Source of the DNA: Anthonomus grandis grandis
Lineage: Eukaryota > Arthropoda > Insecta > Coleoptera > Curculionidae
Assembly (NCBI RefSeq): GCF_022605725.1
Contig: NC_065558.1
Coordinates: 3,410,001-3,474,000 of the forward strand
DNA length: 64,000 bases
Direction: 5' to 3'
The translations under genes were made by a program, and so were the position numbers. Positions 22,460 to 33,181 of the stretch are shown piece by piece (position 1 is the stretch's first letter; each line of letters starts with the position of its first letter). The notes beneath the pieces are model-generated. The model saw nothing but the letters and a program-made list of their open reading frames with translations. It did not search any database and had not been told where the DNA came from.

Positions 22460-24407
22460 TACTTTCTGTAATTTTCATCGCAGCAACTGGACTCAATGAG
22501 AAGAGTTGTAGAAAATGATGTCCCTGACATTTTTTGTCCTTACACATTTTTCCAAAAACTTACCATTCCCGAGATAAAAGAAATCCAAAAAACTTTTGAG
22601 TTTTTTCAAAAACCCGGTACGTGTCGAGGTCACAAATTTCAAGTTAAGCCTTTGGTATCCTCGTTTAATGATTTCCGTAAAAAAAAGTGTGTAGGTATTT
22701 TTTCGTCACAAATTTGACAGACTTACTGTACTACATCAACCAAAATCATTTCAATTCTCGCATCATAAAAGCGGTGCCGAGGAATTTGCCAATTTAAACG
22801 AAAGTAATTACGGGAACGACCGTCTGGAAAATAATAAACCGATAAACATGGAATTTTATGCTGTCAGTGATGTCTTATGGCTTCGCAGCAAGAAAACTAA
22901 TGAAGCGGCCGTAATACCTGAAATTAAGAAGAAATAAACCGAGAATAGGTACACGCATCGTCTGGGTTAATAAAACCAGTTTATTTAGCGAATAAACGTA
23001 TATATGTTACCGGGTTTAATGAGGCGCGTTTTGCATGTGAAACCCATCAAAAAAGAACTTTTAACCATAAGAAAGCCGAAACTACCCTAATAAATATTTA
23101 AAACGGTGGAAAGGACGTTTGCCCTTTGAAGTAGCGAAATATGTGGAATGCGGACCGCAAAGCGAGATTCTTCTTTAAACCGATTTAATTCATCCGGTTG
23201 TAATTTATAACCTTTTTAGGACGTTTTACCGTGAGTCATGTAATAATTGTCGAATGCCAAGTGCAGGATTTACAGTGCAAAGAAAACCTGGCAATAATAA
23301 GCGTGATGGTGGAATTCCGAAATGAAATAAGCCGGCTGCGAACGCTCTCGCATTTAAGGGAAACGAGATTATGTTTTAATGCCAGCGGAATTTATATTAT
23401 AATATCTTTGGTATGAAGGGTAATCGGTGAAGGGAATTATATAATGGGTCCGGTGTTATATCATTTTTGTCTGGATAACCGGGTTCGTTTAATAATTTTT
23501 TTTTTAAACGAGCTCTCTCTTTTATATAGAATAAAATACATGATCAGACTTTTTTCCATGTTTCTCTCTTAAGGCCCAGTTTTAAGTTAAATTAACGCAA
23601 GGTCAACTTTTAGCTTATAATCTAGGTTAATAATAACCCTTTGCTGTTTTTTAGCTTTATATTCTGCCTCTGAAATCAGGCATCGCAATTATCCGATTAA
23701 CTGTGCAATTTCAGACGGTGTATTTAAATTTATTTTATTGAATTTTTTACTGTCTAAATGAGTGATTTGAAGAATAGTTGGTTCTTAAAAAACAAATCCT
23801 GGAGCATTTTTTAATTTAAAACGTTAAACCTGTGTTTTTTTATTTATTTTATTTTAAATCCATATTTAGAAGTTTTGGAATTAGGGAATTTTTGCAATCT
23901 ACGGACTTTTTTTTTAAATATTTTTGTTTTTCTTTGTTAAATTGCATTTTTAAGTATTAAAAATTATAGCTTATTATAATTATTCATTGTGTGATTTTTT
24001 TGCTATTTTGTAGTTTTTTGTAGCATTGCATAAATTCTTTTTTATTTAAAGAGGTTTTATGTATCGGTTCTGTTATAATCGAGATGCATACCTATTTGCT
24101 AGATAATTATTATGATGAAATTTACTAAGTAACATTTTGTTAAATAAATATAATTATTATATAAATTCATTGTAGAACGTATAAATATTTCTTCGGTACT
24201 GGATATTTAGGATCATTATTGTTGTATTTTAAATATTTTTTAATTTATTAAATGAATTTTTGATAAAATATTCATAGGCTAAAAATTAGTGAATGATTTT
24301 GTTGAATAATCTGTGAGCATTTTTCTGCATGTTTTTGTAGTACTACTTTTATTAGAAAAAAGTATTTTTTGTAGCTGCCGTCTTACTCAAAACTTATTCT
24401 CTTAATG
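22460..24407. other. Unassigned DNA, partly GC-richer
   Basis: The stretch 22740-23450 has fewer poly-A/T tracts and more CpG than average. Short open frames at 22496-22717 and 23231-23416 are not recognisable. The rest is AT-rich. No repeats seen. Confidence 0.4.
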
Positions 24408-24599
24408 TATACACAGGGTGTCAAAGTCTATACTCAAAAAATATGACACACTGTGATATCATAATGATAATGATAGAGTTCAAAGAGGAACAATATATGG
24501 AACAGAACATTAGTTGGTACGAGATGAAATATATATTCGAATATATAAGATATCTATCACTACGAAAGTATCTTTTAAAGAAGGATACAATAGCATAAT

Positions 24600-24960
24600 A
24601 TAAATAGCAAATTATCAAAGTATTAAAAAAGCTGCGCAGGAAGCATTGAGCATTAAAGAAGCACTAAATTATGGAGGCCGATAAAGTCGAAGAACTAATA
24701 AAGGCAAAAAAGAAGCTCTAACTAAAGTGGTTAAATACAAAATCAACGAAAAACAAACAAGCGTATAACAGGGCTAAACAAGAAATATAAAATAAATCAC
24801 TTAAAATATTTGGGATAAAAATTGGCCAAGAAATAGATTGAAGTAGATGTACATAAGTACAGCGATTCATTAATAAATTTACATTAACGGGCCCTGAAAA
24901 AGGATCATTCCAAACAGATACAGCACTATAAGAACCTATTAACAGAAACAAGAAATAAAC
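24600..24960 (+). pseudogene. Possible RTE-like element, endonuclease-RT linker
   Basis: Piecewise translation with stops (KKEALTKVVKYKIN near 24700, then KQTSV and NIWDKNW) resembles the basic linker before the reverse transcriptase in RTE-like elements (consensus features KQAY and WDK). It has the same orientation as the reverse transcriptase pieces from 25535. It may be the upstream part of the same element, separated by unrelated AT-rich sequence (24961-25400). Weak similarity. Confidence 0.4.
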
Positions 24961-25405
24961 AAACAAACAAACAAAAAATAAAAAGTCTAATAATTAATTA
25001 ATAATAATAGATATCACTAAATTTATTATTTTATACAATTGTTTACTTTGCTATTATCTGAAATACTTTTGTTAAAAATCTTACATACTTAAATTTACAC
25101 CACAAAAAGAGAGGCATAAAAAAATACAAATACAAATAATATTATTAATGAAACTCAAAAAACTGACCTTTGGTTTCTTCAAATACTATATTTTTTTTAT
25201 TAAGCAGGGGTCAATTAAAAACTTTGCCATTATGTGTTTTTAAAATTTTCAACTAAATTATTTTCTTCTTCATATTCACTTTAATTAATTAATTCTTCGG
25301 GCAATGATTGAAATTAAGAAATATCATTTTTCTGTTTCAATAATTCTACTTTTTAATTTTTTTTTTACGGTCTCATAAGCAAATTTTATTGGCTACACGT
25401 GTTGC

Positions 25406-25423
25406 GCCCTGTATAAGCAGGGC
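25406..25423. repeat. Short palindrome GCCCTG...CAGGGC
   Basis: Perfect 6-bp stem with a 6-base loop. It contains GCGCCCTGTATA, the inverted form of the TATACA(CA)GGGTG motif at 24408. The two may be the ends of a segment of about 1 kb. Confidence 0.4.
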
Positions 25424-25534
25424 ATCATTAGGCCTTAGGATCTACACATATACTGTAAAACTAACAATTATAATAAAAACAAGAAGACAACATAGACAAG
25501 AAGAAATTAAATAAAAATTTAATAAAAACCGCTA

Positions 25535-26390
25535 TTAAAAAAATAAGAAATGGAATGTCTTGCAGACCAGAGGAAGTGCAATTAAAATTATTAAAAAATG
25601 ACACAAAGAAAATGATAATATATTTAACACAAATGTGTGAATGGGCAAGAAGCTCCTATCCAATGGAAATGGCATACATATCCTTCATCTACAAAACAGG
25701 CAACAATGCAACTAATCATCATTATTTATAGGGTGGAATCAGTTACAAATACAATTAGCAGATTGTATGGAAGGATATTGAGAGTTTATGGAAGAAGAGA
25801 AATAGTGCGGTTTTAGGATGTATGGACATCGTATTCTGTATAAAGCAGATAATGGAAAGGTCAGCACTTAGTTTAGAAATATATATTTTTTTCATTGATC
25901 TCTCAAAAGCCTATGACCATAATCCAATTAATCAGCTATACGAGGTATTGCAAATAGCTTCCATTATTCAAACTCTTATAAATGCTACCAAAAACCTGTG
26001 TAAAAATCCAGTTCGAGAACAAAACTGGGAAAAATACTGTATAAAAACTTAAAGTCAGTACCTCTTTTAAAAATATATGTTAAGAAGGCCTTACTAAAAT
26101 GGAAACAATCATTTTCGAGAATTGGAATACCTCTAAATAATAGAACAGTATCTAGTCAGCACAGTTTATAGACGATTAGGCAGTACTGACAGGGGATAAA
26201 AAAAACCTTTAATATATGGCAGCCTACGAAGATTAGGGTTACCTAGAAGCTATATTGGATAAAACAGGTTCAGGAAACAAAGAAATAAGAACGAGAGTGC
26301 GATACAGGAATGGAAATCAATTAACTAAAGGCTGAATGGAATTCTCCAGTGTAAAAAAGATATAACGACGCGTGAGAAATATAATATATA
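25535..26390 (+). pseudogene. RTE-like reverse transcriptase, 5' half, interrupted
   Basis: Order of motifs: AIKKIRNGMSCRPEEVQLKLLKN near 25535-25600; FIYKTG near 25690; GCMDIVFCIKQIMERSALSLE near 25815; and FIDLSKAYDHNPINQLYEVL near 25890, matching the F(I/L)DLxKAYDxVP motif with a catalytic Asp. Then come TLINATKNL and, after frame changes, RIGIPL. The YADD-containing part is not readable. The frame runs to REKYNIY at the junction with the Ginger element and resumes at 28682. Confidence 0.75.
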
Positions 26391-28677
26391 TGTTACGCCG
26401 AATTTGTGTAATTGCCGATTTCATGTATTCGGCATAAATTTGCTTAATTCGTGAAATAAGCAGTAAAGTTGCCGAATTCTTGTAATAGCCAAAACCGTGT
26501 CTTAATACGTGAACTCGGCCCATATATATTTGGCGAATAGGTGAAATTCACAGCCAACAAAACTAAGCGCGAGTATGACAAATTTAAGGTTATGTTTGTA
26601 GTTCAATAATATTGATAATTAGTTTTTTTTTGGTCAACTCAATAATATAGCGTTTTCTTTAATGTTAAAAGTTTTAAGATGGATGAAACTCAAAAATCTG
26701 GTCTGATGTCGAATGAGGAATATGAAAAAAGTGTAATAAAAACGTTACAAAAAATAGGCAATAACGAAGCAGTGAATAAAAATCGACAGTTCTATCATAT
26801 CAAAAGAATTAAAGATAATAAAATAATGACTACCAAAATGAAGGCGTGGAATGTAATTCGAGATTTACATACAGCTTGCCGACATAAAGGAGAAAAAAAA
26901 ACCACAAATAGCACAGGCATTGTCGTCCGACCAATAATAAGTAGAGATCTAAGTTCAAGAGCTCAGATTGATTTGATAGATTATCAGTGTTTGCCCGATG
27001 GCCCGTATACATTTATTTTGCACTATAAAAAACTCTTAACAAAGTACAGCATTTTAAGTCCGCGCATATGTAAAAAAGCTGTTGAAGTTGCCAAAGAACT
27101 TCTAAATATTTTTTTAGATTTTGGAGCTCCAATCGTGCTTCAATCTGATAATGGTAGAGAATTTACTGCTAATATAATTAAAAAGTTAGGATCTCTCTAA
27201 TGGGAGGCCAAGACATCCACAAAGTCAAGGAAGTCTGAAAAGGGGTAACTGTGTTGTAAAAGAATCATTAGGGGCTTGTATGCGAGACCATAACCCATCT
27301 TCTTGGTCTTTGGGCTTGAAATTTCTTCAGTGGGGTATAAATACAACTTATCACGAAGCCATAAAAATGGATGTTTGGACAACCTCCAAAAGTAGGTTTG
27401 GGTACAAAAATACCGCAAGAATTTCTGGCTGCTATTTCCAATGGAATAATGAAAGAAAAAAACAACGAATGACTTGAAAAATATGCTATAACGTCTCATA
27501 ATGAAGAAATATTAGAAGAGATAAAACTTCAAGCAGATAGTATCATAAAAAATAATGCACAAGATCTGCAACCAACAAACTGTGATAACGTCTCACACGG
27601 AAAAAACACGGATGTTACTTCTGCATTTGTTGAGATAGAGACAGTTCAGTCATTATCATTATCATGAAACTGGTGTAAGTATTATTTTAAAATACTAATA
27701 CCCTTTCAGGAAAATGATGAAGAACCGTATGTACCTTTCCAAAAGGATTTACTTATTACTGAATCTCAAGAAATAGGCGTAGATTACGACATTGGTGATG
27801 ATGTGGTAAACAAAAATTTTGTTATTTTAAGCAATCAGGTAGGTAAATAGAAAAATCATTTATATTGTTGAATTTTTCTTTTAAGATAATTGGCGGAGCT
27901 TTTACTGAAACTAAAGAGATAATTTCACATGAAGTCGCCCCAGACAATTTACATTGAAAATCAAGACGAGCATCCTGCTGTTCATTTAAGGAAACTAGCT
28001 CACGAAAATCTTTTAAAGCAAGCTTCGAACATGACCGAAAGATCAAATAAAGAACTGGGCTCATTAAATATTAGTGAAAATGTGCTTGTAGGTAAAAAAT
28101 AAACAATTCTATTAGAAAATAATTATTTTATAACTATTGGCGAATTTGACAGAAGAAGAGGGGATCCAGCCAACCTTATTGGACTAGTTATGGATAAGAA
28201 GGATGGAAAATTTAAAATTGGTACAAAGCATGGCTTTGTAAATACTTGGCTTGAAAGGAATTATACAATCAAAAAAATTTAAGAAGCTAAAATTAGATTC
28301 AATGGGTTCTAGACAAGGTTATAAAAGGTGTAATTGTATTTAAATGTGCAAATCAAAAAGATGCAAATGTTCACAAAACAACTATATATGTAATTCGGCG
28401 TGTCATGCTGGACGAAATTTTGCAAAACAATTTAATTTTTATTTATTTCTCATTAAAATATGTATTAAATACATATTATATAAGTTGGTAATAAAAAAAT
28501 ACCTACCATCTTAGTTCAAATTTCGAAACAAACATTGTGCCTATTTCGTGAAATAAGCAATTTTAAATAAAATATTTGCCTATTACAAGAAATCGGCAAC
28601 TCCACTGCTTATTTCACGAATTAAGCAAAATTTTGCTGATTACAGGAAATCTTCAATTAAACGAATTCGGTGTAATA
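26391..28677 (+). mobile_element. Ginger-like DNA transposon, complete ends, TATA target duplication
   Basis: The left end TGTTACGCCGAATT... and right end ...AATTCGGTGTAATA form long inverted repeats. Over about 100 bp they agree at roughly four in five positions, including a stretch TTGCTTAATTCGTGAAATAA present in both. The start TGTTAC is typical of Ginger elements. Both sides carry TATA (26387-26390 and 28678-28681), a 4-bp target duplication. Removing the element plus one TATA joins two halves of an RTE-like frame without a frame change, which supports these borders. Length 2,287 bp. Confidence 0.92.
26679..28430 (+). pseudogene. Ginger integrase-type transposase (KRBA2-like), broken
   Basis: The first open frame has 173 codons. 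It has an N-terminal region (SVIKTLQKIGNNEAVN, RQFYHIKRI) and then the retrovirus-like integrase core: RAQIDLIDYQ with the first Asp (about residue 98) and LQSDNGREF with the second. A shift near 27200 leads to RPRHPQSQGSLKRGN, where relatives have Glu and this copy has Lys. WSLGLKFLQW follows (27300-27330). Further downstream are FDRRRGDPANLIGLVMD near 28148 and a cysteine-rich tail near 28325-28405 (RCNC, CKSKRCKCS, CNSACH). This order matches KRBA2-like proteins encoded by Ginger elements. It has several frameshifts or introns, so it is inactive. Confidence 0.87.
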
Positions 28678-29115
28678 TATATAACACTCTAATTAAAAAA
28701 AAATTATTATACGGTTCAGAAACTTGAAGAATGAAGGAAAACGTAAAATACTAGGAGAAGCAACCGAAATGCATTGAGAGAGGATGCACAGAGATCAGCC
28801 AGAATATCAAAATCCGGCATAATTAGAAATTAGAATATCTGGAAACTAATGGGAGTTCAGGACGCAATTTTAACTGGCATAGAAAGGAAAAAACTTATTT
28901 GGTACGGAGATGTACAACGTATGAATGATAACAGAAATCCTGAACAAATAATGAATTGGATACCATTGGAAGAATAGAGGACGCGCAAAAAGAACTTGGA
29001 GAGAAAGAATTTTGCTAAGTAATGAGGATAGATGGAAATAGAGCTTTGATAGAGAGATATCGGACAACGTCGTCGCAGGTTTCAAAACGATTATATGTAA
29101 ATAATGATAATGATA
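28678..29115 (+). pseudogene. RTE-like reverse transcriptase, 3' part
   Basis: Continues the element interrupted at 26390. It begins NTLIKKKLLYGSETWRMKEN, a segment typical of the C-terminal part of RTE-like proteins (LLYGSETW). After frame changes it shows further conserved-looking pieces (IRHN, YLVRRCTTYE where relatives have WYGHVQRM) and a basic stretch RTWREKE-like. It fades near 29115. Confidence 0.75.
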
Positions 29116-29532
29116 CTTAGAAATACAGGATACTTTTTTAAAAGATCATCATACTGAAAATACGAAATACACGTCTAGGAAGTTTTTTTTTTGAGTTTTT
29201 AAGCCGCTTACTAAACCCAAATTATTTTTTAAAGCTTTTATCCACATCTGAACTCCTCATCCCCGTCATGATTTCTAAATCCTCGCGTAGCAAACACAAG
29301 GGCCAATCTTGGGTAATGTGTCTCGCGGGCGCCCTAAGCTGCTTATACTCGTCAGCCGCCATGATTGAACCCGGACTACGAAGGGCTGCAACATTCCCTT
29401 CCAGGGCTCCGGAATGTTTAAAACAATCCGAATGTCTCCCTGGCCGTTTAAACTTTTTGAGCTTTCAAGGGTAGTAGTCGGTCGGCGACGCTAGATGAGG
29501 AGGGAACAGGAGAGGCCGCTAGGGAATTTCGT
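29116..29532. other. Unassigned, GC-richer segment
   Basis: The stretch 29245-29480 is close to half G+C, unlike its neighbours, and holds a 68-codon open frame (29268-29474) with no recognised motif. It may be unique host DNA or part of an exon. Confidence 0.35.
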
Positions 29533-31345
29533 TGAGGTGAGGGCAATTATTAAGTTTTAAGAGGAGGGATAGTTATTAACTCAAAAAAAAATACACGAAT
29601 TTGCACCGCATAACGAGATGTGTTAAACCGGATTGCGGGTAAGTTTATAATTTAAATTCAAAGTGTATATTGGAAAAAAACTAGCGGTTTCTAAAAAAAA
29701 CTAGTGGGTCATAATAAATTGAAGATATTTTTAATATGTATAATAAAAAACAAAAAAAAAACACTTTCGGGATGAAACGTTTCCTAATACATGGATTGAG
29801 AGAAGGGGTGCTACCGAATGTCCAACGAGATCACCCGATTTATCTCCTCTTAATTTGCACCGCATAACGAGATGTGTTAAACCGGATTGTGAATAAGTTT
29901 ATAATTTAAATTAAGTTCTAAATTCAAAGTGTATATTGAAAAAAAAACTCTTTGTAGCTAAAATATAAACTGTTTATTATAAAAGAAACTAGGGGTCTCT
30001 AAAAAAATTACTAGTAGTTCATCATACATGAATATAGTTCAAAGCGTATGAAAAACCAACCTAATTAGGGGTTTCTACCGGTATAACTAGAGGGTTTTAT
30101 TATTTTCAATATATTTATAAAAAATATCCCATGAAACATGAATTTTATGAAAATTATAATTCTAAATTGACTTTCGAGAAAAGAAATATAAAAATTCCCA
30201 ATTTTACTAAACATTGCTTTTAAATACCTCAAAACATCCCACACAAAGCTCCTATTAAACAATAAAAGAAAATCAGAAGAGACCTAGGTGAGGGCAATTA
30301 GTAAGTTTTAAGAGGAGATATAGTTATTAACTCAAAAAAAAAAAACACGAATTTGCACCGCATAACGAGATATTATGTTAAACCGGATTGCGGGTAAATT
30401 TATATCTCGATAAGGTAATTTTTAAAATACACGAGTGCACGATAACCTTAATTAGCGCAAGCATAAAATACAAACGATGATATTTGTTACGGTTCCGCTT
30501 GTACGTTGGCTTAATTAACTTTACGAATTCGCCTGAAGAGTCTATGGGGGGATTCCGGATTTGAGAGAGTGCCTTTTTAATTATGTTAATTGTAGAACGT
30601 TAGTTTTATGAGTTAAGGTTTTTTAGTATAAAATATTAAAAATTTTCTTGCACGAATTATAGGTGAAGAAAACCTATTAGGATATACTTAAATACTCTTG
30701 TGGTGTCGCGCCTCAAAAATTGCTTATCGATACTTTAATTCAAGCCCTTATGTTACTTCTTTGGGACAAAAATTGCTTTACAGTCTGAAAAATATTTAAT
30801 TTTTATACCAAGTCTTGAATATATACTAAAATAGTAGACCGAAATATCTCAATGGTTTCTGCGAGGAAACATCAGTGCTGTGCTGAATAAACAAACTAGG
30901 GGTTTGTAAAAAATTACTAGTTGGTCATCATACATTAAAGATAATTCAAAGTGTAGGAAGGCAGAAACTAGCGGTTGCAAAATAATAGCTTGACTGATCG
31001 TTGTAGTCAAAATATAAAGTTAATAGTGAAACAAACTAGGGGTTTCTACAAAAATTACTAGTGGGTTATCAATTGAACGTACTTCAAAGTGTATAGTGGA
31101 AGGAACTAGCGGTTTCTGAAAAAAATACTAGTGGCTTACTTTACCTTTAAAGTTCAACATAAAAAAACTAGCGGATTATAAAAAAAATTACTAGTAGGTC
31201 ATAATATATAAATATAGTTCAGTGTTTGAAGGACCAAACTAAACTAGGGGTTTCTACAGATATAACTAGAGGGTTTTCATATTTTCAATATATATAAAAA
31301 TTTATCAGGAAGCATCCTAGTTTTTATGAAAATTACTCTTGTAAA
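29533..31345. repeat. Minisatellite-like composite repeat region
   Basis: A block GAGGGCAATTATTAAGTTTTAAGAGG followed by TTTGCACCGCATAACGAGAT occurs at 29537-29660 and again at 30291-30400, 754 bp later; its second part also occurs at 29854. Interspersed are at least eight copies of a core like ACTAG(C/G)GGTTTCTA...ACTAGT(G/A)GGTCAT, at about 29680, 29987, 30895, 30970, 31035, 31106, 31169 and 31240. Local spacing is about 65-78 bp. A third block, TATAACTAGAGGGTTTT with ATTTTCAATATAT, is at 30080 and 31260. Most unit copies share the same orientation. Confidence 0.8.
29765..29855 (+). pseudogene. Tc1/mariner-like transposase scrap inside the repeat region
   Basis: Reads DETFPNTWIERRGATECP followed by TRSPDLSPL, matching the WIGRRGP...WPxRSPDLTPLDFF signature also seen at 7810-8106 and 48715-48985. 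It breaks off at the repeated TTTGCACCGCATAACG block. Confidence 0.7.
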
Positions 31346-32924
31346 AAAGGCTCTTGTACAGTGGATAAAAAACCCACACAAATAAAGCGATGAAAATATG
31401 AAAAAATCCTTTTAAATACCTTAAAAAATCCCACAGATACTTGAAAATGTCCTGTTTTTAAAAACGCCTTTTAAATAATGCACATAGACCCAAGGTACTT
31501 ATTAATCATACTTAGATTATCCACAAAATATTCACAATAGTTTGTGTCTTGGGAAAGCATGTCCTTCAATTTAAAAGAACCCACTTTTTCCAAAAATATT
31601 ATCTATATCCATTCAATAATTTTTCTTAAATATTCAAAATTTGCACCTTGTAAGTGTGATAATAATAGTGAGGCAACTTTTAGTTCTGGCATTTCTTTAC
31701 GGGTCTCATTCATCCTTTACTTAATTTAAAGAGAATGCATATGTTTTGATTTATTCATTTATCACAGAAATATTGACATCAGCCACTATTAGGTGCTTTT
31801 ATAGGAATTTTACAGGAATACATTAAACCTACATACATCATCTTCAGTATGATCACCTCATCATCTCCATGTTCTATATTTTCGTCATCATTGTTGGTTT
31901 CAATTAATTGATCCTTAGATTCTCCTCGTGTTTTTAATACTTTCTTGTTGAAAAAAATCAGGCAATCTAAATTAATCAAACTCTATACCTGTCTTCTATA
32001 CATCATAATTTTTATCTGTATGGTCATCATCGTTCAGCTTAACCAAGGTGTGTAGACTTTTCTCGGATCAATATATTTGCTTTTTTAATTATTTAATTTA
32101 CGGAATAGTGCAATTCCGCTTAAATGCCCAAAAATCTACTTAGATACCAAGAAATACCTACAAGCTCTTTTCAATAAGCTCTATTAATAATTATGAGATG
32201 ACTTCTCTATATTTTACTTACTTGACTGTGAATAACCAATTTTTTTGAAGGAACTATTATAGTAAATTCATTGAATTTTAAAGCTCTCCTAGATATAATT
32301 TTATCCTATAACATAATACAGCATCTACTGGTTGCAATTTATTTACAGTAGCTCTCCTTCATAATCAAGTTCATAGGTATACATCAACAATTAAATTTTT
32401 AAAGATATGGACGCTAAATCTAAATAATTTAAATTGTATAATCTGTTTTCTAAGCATTATCATCATCTTTTGAATCAGTTGATGTAGAAGATCAAAATTT
32501 GTAAAATGGTGCTCTTTTTTAAACACCCTGTAAGCCCCACTATTAACATTTTAATTAGGCTTCAAATGCCTTAAGTCGGTGACACTCATTAACGTATCCA
32601 ATCAATTAAAAGATCCTATATCTACATATCGCAATAATTACATAACATTCTTATCCTCTATACACTTATATATTATATAACTCCCAAGTTACGGCGACAG
32701 ACAGTCTTAAAGAAGCGATTTTTTACGGTCGGTCCGTAATAAATGAGATACCGTATCGGGGACAAGCCACAATATTAGCATAAAAGTTATAATTATAAAT
32801 CTTTCGAATCCAATAACGATAATCTCATATTTACTGGTTTCCGATCTGACCGCATTCATTCTTCGTAAATGCGGCATGAAACGGCGGATGGGAAATGAAT
32901 GTGAACGTGCAGGCCGTAATACTT
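31346..32924. other. Unassigned AT-rich DNA
   Basis: An acidic minus-strand open frame (31779-31979, ETNNDDENIEHGDDE) is not recognisable. AACACCCTGTAAG at 32522 matches the dispersed terminal motif. The stretch 32700-32924 is less repetitive and served as the insertion site of the non-LTR element to its right. Confidence 0.4.
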
Positions 32925-32994
32925 ATAAATAAATAAATAAATAAATAAATAATGGCTTTATTTGTACTTTTCAATAGTGTACATAGGCGAAGTC

Positions 32995-33007
32995 TAGCCA
33001 AAGGCTA
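32995..33007 (-). other. Conserved 3' terminal hairpin of non-LTR element, copy 2
   Basis: TAGCC-AAA-GGCTA, 42 bp inside the tail microsatellite; counterpart of 9958-9970 and 45787-45799. Confidence 0.6.
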
Positions 33008-33181
33008 ATCTACTTAACCTATTTAAAAAAGTAAGCAAAATTATTTTAGATAGCACAACTGAAAGAAAAAAAATTAACATTTGTAATAGTAACACTAATA
33101 TTAATATAAAAATAAACAGATATACACCCATTGGTCCATAAAAATCAAAAAATTATAAAATAAGAAATACCTACTGACAAT

